64,000 bases of DNA from positions 2,418,001-2,482,000 of the forward strand of contig OY730173.1 of assembly GCA_963422465.1 (NCBI GenBank), in the 5' to 3' direction. Of this stretch, positions 55,317-64,000 are shown in pieces. The position numbers and the translations under genes were made by a program. A model generated the notes under the pieces. That model worked only from the letters and a program-made list of their open reading frames with translations. It made no database searches and was not told where the DNA came from. Position 1 is the stretch's first letter; each line of letters begins with the position of its first letter. Origin of the DNA: Lichina pygmaea (Eukaryota; Ascomycota; Lichinomycetes; Lichinales; Lichinaceae).

Positions 55317-58011
55317 CCCGAACGACCTGCAGCGTGGAGATGTTTCGATCTGGGTGCTTGGGGGCGTCTAGGGCGGAGAGCAATCCATCTTGTTCATCCA
55401 TATCACCTCATGAACGGCGTACGGCGTGGCGAGGCCTTTCCCTAGAAGCTAGGGGCGTCTAGGACAGAGCACAATTCATCTTGCTTGTTCATGCCATGTC
55501 GGCAGTCTCACAGTGCTGCCGCTCTTCTCTCTTTTTCTCGTCTACAAATGCATCAGACTCACTCCGAGCCTGGACACCCTGGGTGGTGTGATCTCTCGTT
55601 TCTTGGATCGTGGCTGACCAGAGCCATCCACAAATCGTTCACGCGTCCTCTGCGGCGAGCACCTGTGTCGGGGGAGGCGCAGAAAAGGAGGCGGGCGCAC
55701 GCATAAGCTCGCTTGTCCACCCTGGGCTGCTTCTTCGACACCGGCGACGACATGGCTCGGCTGAAGCACGACGCTGAAGACCCGTTCGACCTTCGCGTCC
55801 GATGGACCGGCGGTGGAGCGGTATTCGCAGAGGCTACGGTACGATACACGTCGCCAGTGCAAATGCCCGACATGGACCCTGGCGGGGTCCTGTACCAGGG
55901 AATCGGCAGCGTCAAACCCGACTTCTGACCTCTCGAGGGGCTCGCGAGGATGTTCCTTGGCGTCGGGTCCCGCGCAATGTCACCGTGCAACCGAGTACGG
56001 TGTTCACGACGGGGAGGGGACGAGTAAGACGCAACACACATCTTATCATCGAGCGACTTGGCGGCCGCTAGTCTACCAGTACGGCACCACGCTCGAGTCT
56101 ATGATCGAGGGCAAGCCATTGCTAGGATCCTTTGTCGTGAAGGCTCTCGGGTGTTGAAATCACATCATCGCCAGCTCCATCGTCTCTCCTGTGTGCCAAA
56201 GAAGAATCGACGTTTCCAGGGCGGACATACGAGCACTCTCATCACTGCGTCCTTGCACGTATTGGCGGGTTCTATCCTTACCTAAATGTGCCTCTCCCAG
56301 CGCCGTATTTCCGGGTGAGAGACGTGGCGGAGCAGCAGCTGACAAGATTTGGTCCGCAAGCCTCTGTTCCCCTCGGGCAAGCATCGTCAATATCATCATC
56401 AGCAGCAGCAGCAGCAGCAGAGATACGATGTCATCTGGAGAATTTACGGCAGAAAACGGCGTATTGTAGCCGTCCTTGAGCCGCAATATCAGAGTTACGT
56501 ACCTCCGTACAGAAGAAACGAACACCACTGCCGTATGGTTAATGGCGGTGTTTCTGAAACATCTTGGCTGATCACCGATTGGCTCAGCTGGAGCCGTACT
56601 ACATGTAAACAGCGAAGAAGGGATCAATACGGCCCCGGAAACAATTCCGTTGGAGGAACGAGGCGACGATTGGCGACCGGACACAAGAGCCTCATCTTCG
56701 CCCTGGCTGTTGGTCGTTCACCCAAGCACTGCCAAGGTACGGAAGTACGTACGTTACGTACGTACGTACCGTACAGCATCATACTATCTTGCGGCCATCG
56801 TACCCTGCCTCGCGTGCCTCGGTACGGATGAGGGTACGGACATGGGTCGTCGTACTGCCGTACTTCCAACCTACAATGGGACTCGATCATGGCCGTGCGA
56901 GGTCGACGCAAGCATCAACGTTCGTACAGATGTGGTCATTACATCGTGATTCCTGTTTCTTGTTCCTTGACGAAATGGTTCGTCGAGATACGTATGCGAC
57001 GGTCAACAGAAGCTCTGTGATAGCTTCAGGTACGGAAGTACGGGCCGGTGCTATATTCTTTCTTTCCGACCTCGCTCGCGCCTGTCATGGATCCTGCAAC
57101 GATGACAAAGACCCGCCAGGGCTGCCGTTGGGCGATGCGCCTTGCCTCCATGTCGGCCCGAGAGGGACATGGAGCTCGTGAACAGATGTCTTCGGTGGCC
57201 TGTGGCCCAAATGTCGGCGCTCTCGTCCTGGCTTTTGGCCTGGACGGGGGCGTCCGAGAGGCAGTCAACGACAGATGTTTCCGTCGGCGTCGTCTTTTGG
57301 TAAGACGCGCCGTATGATGCGGACTAGAGCGGCCACGGTGGCGGTGCAGTGGATGCGAAGATTCTGGTCACATCGTCGCTTTTGTCTCTTGGTCCTGTGT
57401 CTGTTGAGCCAAGCACCGCCAGGATATTCTCTCTCGATCTCTCTCACTTCTCTGCTCGCTGAGATACAGTCACGGGTGGTTAATTGCGTATTCTGTTCGG
57501 CCTCCAGAAGCCTATTTTGTTTTTCTTCGATATGGCCTCTCTCTTTTCGCGGTAGAAGCTCAACGAAGCCGAGGAACGAGAGCAGACGAACGCGGTCATA
57601 AGGCGAGCGAAAAAAATGCTTCACCTGGCCCAAGCTCAGCCATGCCAGCTACGGTCAGTACGTATACGTACCTCAGCCCTTACGAGCTATGGGCGGGAAA
57701 GCTATCGTTGGCCGGTAGTTAGCTTGGAGCTACCTCGTTCAATCGTCGTTCGTGCTGCTTCAATGTGCCTCGTCTTCACGCTGTGCGTTAGTGTCGACAG
57801 ACCCGAGAGTGACCCTATAAAGTCTTCCGTTCTGGCCCATATCAGGCATCATCGGGACCAGCCTTGACTCGGAGTGGAAGACAGGTTCGTCTGTGATTGA
57901 GTGCTTGTCCCTCGGCTGGTCAACATCTCCCTTGTCTGCCGCCAGATATCAGACCCAGATTCAAACAGACCGGTTGCTGCCACTCGGCCACCCAGTCCAT
58001 CTCATCTCGGC
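55317..58011. other. 2.7-kb intergenic region, no gene recognised
   Basis: It contains a duplicated ~15-bp word (ggggcgtctaggg/ac) at 55362 and 55450, a CAG run at 56401-56419, and exact GTACGGAAGTAC at 56737-56748 and 57030-57041. Frames of 90-170 codons lack motifs. Confidence 0.5.
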
Positions 58012-58806
58012 ATGGATTCAGAGTCATACGCCCGTCATCTTCGCAAACTACAAGCCGACCGATTATCGCGGAGTCGAGTCACGGCCAGTGCCTCGACGAC
58101 TCGAAATACTCTCAATCTACCTCCACCACCCGCATACACGCCATCTGCCACGCTGCAGCCGTCAGCACCGTCGCAGGTAGCCCCGTCGATAGACCCCCGC
58201 ACGAACCTTGACCGTCGCTACTCCGATGACGAAGAAGACGAGGACGAGGACGACGATGAGCTCGAACACCGGCTAGCATGGGCCACGAACGTCACGGTAA
58301 CCGCGCCGGTCAAGGTCGTTGGCCACGGCAACGTTCTGAACACGTCGTCCTTGATGGGCATGCTGGGTTCCAGCATCGCCGCCGCGCTAGAGCAGCATCA
58401 GGCGCAGCTGCGGTTGCAGCAACAGCAGCAATCTTCGCAGATACAAACTTCGGACACGCCGGTCGAGGGCAACACGGAGCGAGGCCGGACGCCGTCGGGG
58501 GCGACGCGGGATATCCTCCGCCCGCTCAAACTGAACGTCAGCTGCGGCGTGTCGATCGTTGGCAATCGGAACATCGTGGGCGAGTCGCTCGCCAGGGCGG
58601 CCGTCGTCGCGCGCGGAGCGGTTGCGGGAGCGACACGAGCGCCAGTCGACGGCGAGATGTCGAAGGGCGTCAAGCGGAAACTGGACATGGTGAGTGACCG
58701 CATCGTCGATGCCCGGTGTCGATGTTCAAGGGGGACTCATTACCTGGAACAGGCTGTCGAAGACGCACTACCACCAGCAGCAAAGAAAGCCGACTCGAAG
58801 GAATGA
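58012..58806 (+). CDS. Conserved fungal protein of unknown function
   Basis: Two exons, 58012-58689 and 58753-58806; the 63-bp intron (gtgagt...acag) is a multiple of three, so the frame also reads through it. The spliced product is 243 aa; start MDSESYARHLRKLQADR. An upstream in-frame ATG at 57901 adds unconserved residues. Features are NLPPPPAYTPS, an acidic block DDEEDEDEDDDELEH, ATNVTVTAPVKVVGHGNVLN, a Gln run, LKLNVSCGVSIVGNRNIVGE and a basic end KRKLDM|AVEDALPPAAKKADSKE. The VxGxxNxV repeats recall a small Pezizomycotina protein family with similar layout; no activity is known. The Lys-rich end could be a nuclear localisation signal. Confidence 0.7.
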   Translation: MDSESYARHLRKLQADRLSRSRVTASASTTRNTLNLPPPPAYTPSATLQPSAPSQVAPSIDPRTNLDRRYSDDEEDEDEDDDELEHRLAWATNVTVTAPVKVVGHGNVLNTSSLMGMLGSSIAAALEQHQAQLRLQQQQQSSQIQTSDTPVEGNTERGRTPSGATRDILRPLKLNVSCGVSIVGNRNIVGESLARAAVVARGAVAGATRAPVDGEMSKGVKRKLDMVSDRIVDARCRCSRGTHYLEQAVEDALPPAAKKADSKE

Positions 58807-60803
58807 TGTTTACCGCAGCAGCAATCATCGCACCATTCCCAGGCCGTATCCACCTGCCTGCCGTCTCGAGTTGATACTACTCCCGTCCGACGCCATCCGC
58901 GGTGCCCCGTATGTCCTCTACGGATCTCATGCCAATGGCTCTCCGAAACGGTGGAGTAGCTCCAATGTTCTTCGTCCAGGGTCTTCTTGGAAAATGCTTC
59001 CCTCAATCGAAGAGAAGTCCGGACAGAGAAACCGCGTCGGAGCTGGCCGCGGAAAGCGACCAGCTGTCGGTTCCCGTCCCGGTCTGTCAGGTGACAAGGA
59101 ACTGCGAAACAGCACCAGACGCACGGAAAGCATGACGTCGACGAGGAAGGAGAGAACGCCGAAAGGCGTATTCGAGGTGAAGAGCCTCTGTCGCTCGACG
59201 ACGACCCGGGAGGGAAGGGAGGGGCGAGGGGGGATGGGTTGGGGGAGCCGGAGGCCGTTGAAAGACGATCCCCTCTACGAATGTAGCGCCCGTCGAGAGT
59301 CTGAATAATCCGATGCCCATCTCCTTGGAGATAGAAACCTGCCCCCCCCCCCCCGGGCCCCTTCTATTTTCTGAGGTAGACACGGCGGAGAAAACACTGT
59401 GTGGCGTACGAAAATTTCTATGGTCTTATCTTCATCATCTCTGGTTTGTTCATGCTTTGACAAACTCTCTCTTTGACGATTCGGCATGCCTGACCATCAG
59501 AGAAACCGTCGATATACGCTGTTGCCGTTGCTGTGCTGTGTCTGGTCGCGTCGGTCACCGCTGCTTTGTCTCTTGCTCCGTTCCAATCCCTCTTTTCTCT
59601 TCTCTTCTTTCAAGTTTCTTCCTTTTGGTGGTCAGGGTAACACTGATGATTACATCCTGCTCTTCCAACTCCTCCAACTCCTCCGCTCCTCCACTCCCCC
59701 GCCTCCCCCGGATCCTTCAATCACACATTTTCCCTAATCCCCCAAATCTCCAAAATGTCCAAATCCCTCTATCGCAGCAAGAAACATACCGTACGCAATG
59801 AGAGTTTTAACGGATTGAAGAGAGCTCCAGGCAAGTCCTTCACGTACCACGCTATAAGTCATGAGGGCTGCCAATTGTATACCCTGATCGAACTCTGGAA
59901 GTAGTTACTTGGTATGCTTGCACATACAGCTCCAGATCCCGCACTTGAGTAGACACTGTACACTAGTTGTACGGCGGTAGCGGTAGTAGTGGCAGTAGTG
60001 GCAGTAGCCGAAGTAGCGGCAGTAGCGGCAGTAGTGACAGTAGTGGTAGTAGTGACAGCAGAAGTGCAACAGGTATCAGAGTCTAAACAGATTCTCCTAC
60101 TCCTTCTCGTTCCGTCAAACGAACCAGTAAGGAGCCAGAAGACATCTTCCGTCTGTCAATCGTGTACCACAAATCCACCTGAAAAAAGAAGAAGAAGAAG
60201 AGGATATCGTGAGAACAGATATATATCCAGATATACACATCCACTTGAACATATCTGGGTAAAAGTGCCCCCGGCTTGGCAGGTAGGCGTGGTACGTAGG
60301 CGTGGTAGATGCCAGTAGAGTACCAAACCCCCCTGTCATGTGTTGGCGGTAGTAGCGGTGAGGTACGGTAGTTGCCATAGGTGGTTGTAAGTAGTGGTTG
60401 TGTGACCGGTATGCGGTGTGGAGTAGAGTATCTATGGTAGATGGATAGGTGGATAGGTGGTAGATGTGAGAAGGGGCAGGAGGGGCAGGAGGGGCGGGGA
60501 GAGGAGAAGGTCCAAGTGGAGATTGGAAGGAGTTAGACGTCAGATGAAGTATTCAGCCCCAAGCGTCCAGACGCAAGCATCGACGGTCGTGCCACGGGGT
60601 CAACAGCCACAGCCAACAGCCAGAGTTGGCCGGACGCAGGGAGAACACAGTGCGAGAAGATCGGGTTCATTAGTTTTTCAAGCTTCAAACTCTCTCCCTC
60701 TCTATCCATCTTTCCTATCCATCGTTCCCATTTCATTTTTCCGTTGGTTCGCTCGTCTTGTTCGTACGTGTATTCCGGACGACGACGACGCCGCCGCTGC
60801 TGG
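58807..60803. other. 2-kb intergenic region between convergent genes
   Basis: No gene was recognised. It holds a C run at 59341-59354, a (GTAGTGGCA)-like trinucleotide array at 59965-60060 and GAAGAA tracts near 60188. Confidence 0.5.
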
Positions 60804-63352
60804 TCACCGTAGAACGACATCTTTTCGATGCAGTCCCCTCAGTTCCCACGGTAAGGACTTGTCTCGCTCGTAGACGAGCGCGCAGTTGTTGCAGAGGGTC
60901 TGGTTGCGTCGGTTGAAACGTGGATGGTTAGCTTTCCTTGAAGATGTGGAGGAGGGGATGTGGACGTGGGGACTGGGATACGACGGGAAGAGCATTGAGA
61001 TGGATGGTATAGGGGAGACAGAGGAGGCTGGAAGAGAAGAGGAAGAGAGTTGCGACGAGGGAGAGGGAGAACGTGAACGTACCCTTGCGCCTCTCGGGCC
61101 GTCCCGGACTGCCCACACGTTCGAACCCCACACGGAGCAATGCGCACACCGCCACGAGTGTCGTTCCCTGCGACGGTGGACGCGACGTCAGAGTCATCGT
61201 CGCGCTAAAATATCGTGTGGATATAGAAGATGAGTTTGGGGGTACGAGGGGTGTAGGATGCCGTCGGGGAAAACATCAACAGAAGGTCCGTTCCCGCAGC
61301 CCCCCTTGCTCTCACTACCAAGACACGAATCATGGGAACGGATGAAGAAGTAGAAGATGATGAAGGGGCTGGACAGAAGAACGAGAACAGACGTACCATT
61401 CGCTCAACCCGCCCAACCCCCCTCCATATCCCCCCGCCGACGACGCCGCCGCCCCAAACATCTGCAGGTCCGGCGTGCCTCGTCCTCCCGAGACACCCAA
61501 GAAGCCGCCAGCGCCGCCTCCGCCGCCACCCGAGTTCGACCCCGCTCGACCCACGGGACTCAGGCTCCGGAACCGCCGCTTCTTCTTGCCGCGTTCGGGT
61601 CGACCTGTCGTTGCTGGTGCCTGTCCTGGCACTGCTGCTGCTGGGCCGGGCGTCCCTGGCTGATGATTATAGTGGTTGTTGCTGTTGTTACTGTCGTTGG
61701 GGTCGACATCGGACTCCAAAGCAGCAGCACCAGCGCCGCCGCCAAGAGGAACGGGTGTGCTGACACGGGAGTTTCCTGTCCCTCCTCCACCGCCGCCACC
61801 ACCAGCCGATGGGTGGTTGGAGGTGGCAGGCCCAGCACCCAGGATCTTGAAGAAGCTCGCCATGCCCGTATTCGACGAGAACCGCGCCGTCTCGCGGCGC
61901 ACCCGACGGATCTGCCGTTCCCGGTCGCCCTCGCGCTTCTCGATCTCTTCCTTGGACAACAGCTCCACCTTCGGGCCCCATTCCTCGCCGAGCTGGTCGT
62001 TGTCCAAGCGCCAGCCGGCTGCGGCGGCGTCGGCGGCCATGTTCTCGATCTCGATGCCCGTTCCGTTAACGCCGCCGCCGCCACCGCCAACGCTTCCGTC
62101 GGAGATGGTGTTGGACAGCGCCGCGATCAGACCGCCGCTCTCGCACGCCTCCTTGCGGAGTCGTAGCACGGCTTCGTAGATGGCATGCGCGATCGCCGGA
62201 ATCCATTCTCCCGAGAGTCCGACGTCGGCGCAGGTCAAGCGTGCAAACTGCTCGGCTGCCCCGGGCGGGTGCAGCAGCGACCACTCGAACTTGTCGGTGT
62301 ACAGCTTGTTCAGAAGGTTGATGTTCAGCGTGATGATGCATCGATATATATCGTCTGGGCTGTTGATCGGTTCGGATTCCGCGGTGGCTGTAGCCTCGGG
62401 GAAAGCAGAGTCGCCGTTCGCCGCGGCGGAGGAAGACGAGGGCGCGCCGCCGTTCGTCTGGGTCGCGCCGGCGGCTCGCAACCCTGCCTCCCTTCCGAGC
62501 CCGTCCCGTATAGTCTCGTGGAAGATGGGGTGCAGAGCGACGCCGGCGTACTCCTCGAGCTGCTGCCGGATCTGGCTGCTGATCTGGGCGGCCGTGCTGA
62601 CGGGATGCGGCAGGTCGAGATCGTTGACGAGTGTCATGGCGAACGAATCGGGCGTGATGAGCGTCTCGTGCAGGTTCCACAGAAAGACGTCACGCACCCG
62701 GAACGACGCCGTCATCTCGGGCGTTCTGTAGGCCGGCAGCGAGGGGTCGACGCCGAACTCCAGCGGGTTGTGCGGGATGGGGAACGGCGGCGGAGGCGTA
62801 AACGACGGAACGTCCAGCTCGATTCGAATGGGGATCAGCGTCAAGGGTAGCAGAGTCTGCACGCAGAGCTGTTTGTCGGCTCTGCATCGACGGCGGCCGC
62901 CACGGTCAGCCCCAGATCCGGCGTTCCACGTTCGCTCGGCCGTCGTCCAACGAGCCCTTCCTCGCCTGGATCGCCGTAAACCAGACAGACGGAGCCACTC
63001 ACTTGGCGAGACGCCCCCGCGTCATCCAGTCGCGCCAGATGCCCTGCACCTCGGCCGGCGCGGTCAGCTCCTTGCCAACTCGTTCGGCGCCGCCTCCGAC
63101 GAGCCTCTCCTGATTCTGGGCCTCGCGCCGGAGGCTGCGCAGGCCCGTCTGACGTCGCGGACCGTCGAGATCGTCAAAGTCGTCATCGTCGTAGCCGTCC
63201 TCGGCGTAGTTGATCGCGGTCGTTCCACGTTTCGTCGTTCGCGCGCCCGGTATGTTCGGCGCCGCGGAGTTCTGCGGGGCCGGGCAGAGCAGCGAGTTCG
63301 CATAGCACCGGAGTCGTGGCGCGTACGTGGACACAAACCCTTGAGGAGGCAT
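60804..63352 (-). CDS. SNF5: SWI/SNF chromatin-remodelling subunit Snf5 with C-terminal GATA-type zinc finger
   Basis: Four exons on the minus strand: 63352-63003, 62881-61397, 61167-61083 and 60899-60804 (introns 121, 229, 183 bp; phases 2, 2, 0), 671 aa. The N-terminus MPPQGFVSTYAPRLRCYANSLL and TTKRGTTAINYAEDGYDDDDF is typical of filamentous fungi. SNF5 repeat 1 is LIPIRIELDV...FLWNLHETLITPDSFA (about residues 130-240). Repeat 2 is DDIYRCIITLNINLLNKLYTDKFEWSL and ICADVGLSGEW-like CADVGLSGEWIPAIAHAIYEAV (296-363). A basic KKKRRFRSLSPVGR patch and Gly runs follow. The finger is assembled from two exons: WRCAHCSVWGSNVWAVRDGPRGAR|TLCNNCALVYERDKSLPW, with Cys at 619, 622, 643 and 646. Snf5/Sfh1 proteins anchor SWI/SNF or RSC on the nucleosome acidic patch. 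Snf5 versus Sfh1 cannot be fully decided, so the symbol is the more likely one. Confidence 0.9.
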
Positions 63353-64000
63353 CGCCTTGTTTGATACCCCGCTGCGAGCTCACCGGCGCATCCGGCGTGG
63401 CATCGGCCGGATCCCTGGGAGGGTTTGCGCCGCCGCCACCGCCGCCACCGCTTGGCGATGATCCGCTCGACCGAGCGTGTACCTCAGGCCACCGACCCTG
63501 CCGCTGCTCGCCGATCGAATGAGGAAGACCAGAAAGAGGCAGGCCGTGGCGACGAGATGCGCTGTCGAGTGGTACGGAGGAGCCGAAACCTCAAGCGAGA
63601 GCCGCTGAGCTGGCAATCGAAGGATCGTATAGGGGCGCTGAAGCTGTCGCAACGCTACGCGTTCGGAAGCCAAGAGGGCAAGCTTGGCCAGGATCGGCGC
63701 GCCGCTGCTTTCTAAGCGCCTGTGACGCTTTACCCGCGCGTGCCGCCGTGCCCGCGCGTGCCTCCATGTCGCTTTCACTTGTCACATTTCGGTAAGCGAG
63801 AGGCAGGAACAAAGAAGTCTCCGGGCGCGCTTGCACGCATGACTTTTGATACCGAGGTGAATCTCATTCGAAGAAGTCGTAGGAGTGCTGGTTGTGATCA
63901 GAAAGTGAAGAAGTATGTATCATCCCGTACCGATCTCTCTCCAGGGTGACTCCAGTTTGCGAGGATACTCGTGTGCACAAGACAAGAACGTGCAACTTTT
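63353..64000. other. Upstream flank of SNF5, no gene recognised
   Basis: GC-rich sequence with a GCCGCCACC run at 63430-63452 (Gly/Ala frames). The minus-strand frame 63380-63778 has no recognisable motif and probably represents the SNF5 leader or promoter. Confidence 0.5.

Overview
The window looks like nuclear DNA of a filamentous ascomycete (Pezizomycotina, perhaps a Sordariomycete; genus not identified). Coding regions are GC-rich and interrupted by short introns (about 50-250 bp) with GT(A/G)AGT-like donors. Several genes are typical of or restricted to this group: an Rtt107/Brc1-like BRCT protein, Rxt2, fungal TRAPPC11, a SAT4/PTH11-type rhodopsin-like membrane protein, and a Snf5 that ends in a GATA-type zinc finger. 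All exon boundaries were joined by hand from frame, phase and conserved protein motifs.

Layout. (1) 1-13.7 kb is a conserved gene block: RTT107 (partial, +), VPS25 (-), a putative secreted protein (-), RXT2 (-), and TRAPPC11 (+), with RXT2 and TRAPPC11 diverging from one 600-bp promoter region. (2) 14-39 kb is gene-poor and repeat-rich. It holds 5'-truncated LINE copies with target-site duplications, one carrying a nested 718-bp TA-flanked inverted-repeat element. It also holds an apparently intact pogo/Fot1-like DNA transposon, a small non-coding LTR element with a 5-bp target duplication, and a decayed second pogo-like transposon with C-to-T style stops. Only three host genes stand out here: a SAT4-type membrane protein, a small secreted protein, and a damaged BTB/POZ gene that follows a long hairpin. 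(3) 39.9-48.6 kb is again conserved: a HEM25-like mitochondrial carrier, a coiled-coil protein, prefoldin subunit 1, and a divergently transcribed Cys-rich membrane protein of unknown function. (4) 48.6-64 kb holds an alpha/beta hydrolase, a membrane-anchored Grx6/7-like glutaredoxin, a conserved hypothetical protein, and SNF5.

The host genes form no single pathway. They cover DNA repair (Rtt107), chromatin (Rxt2, Snf5), trafficking (Vps25, TRAPPC11), folding (prefoldin), heme and redox (Hem25, Grx). The most distinctive non-coding signal is a dispersed motif, GTACGGAAGTAC, within wider TACGTAC-rich clusters. It occurs exactly seven times, all outside recognised genes. Long C/G homopolymers (up to 25 bp) are also common in intergenic DNA, an intron and transposons. 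No tRNA, rRNA or CRISPR array was seen.
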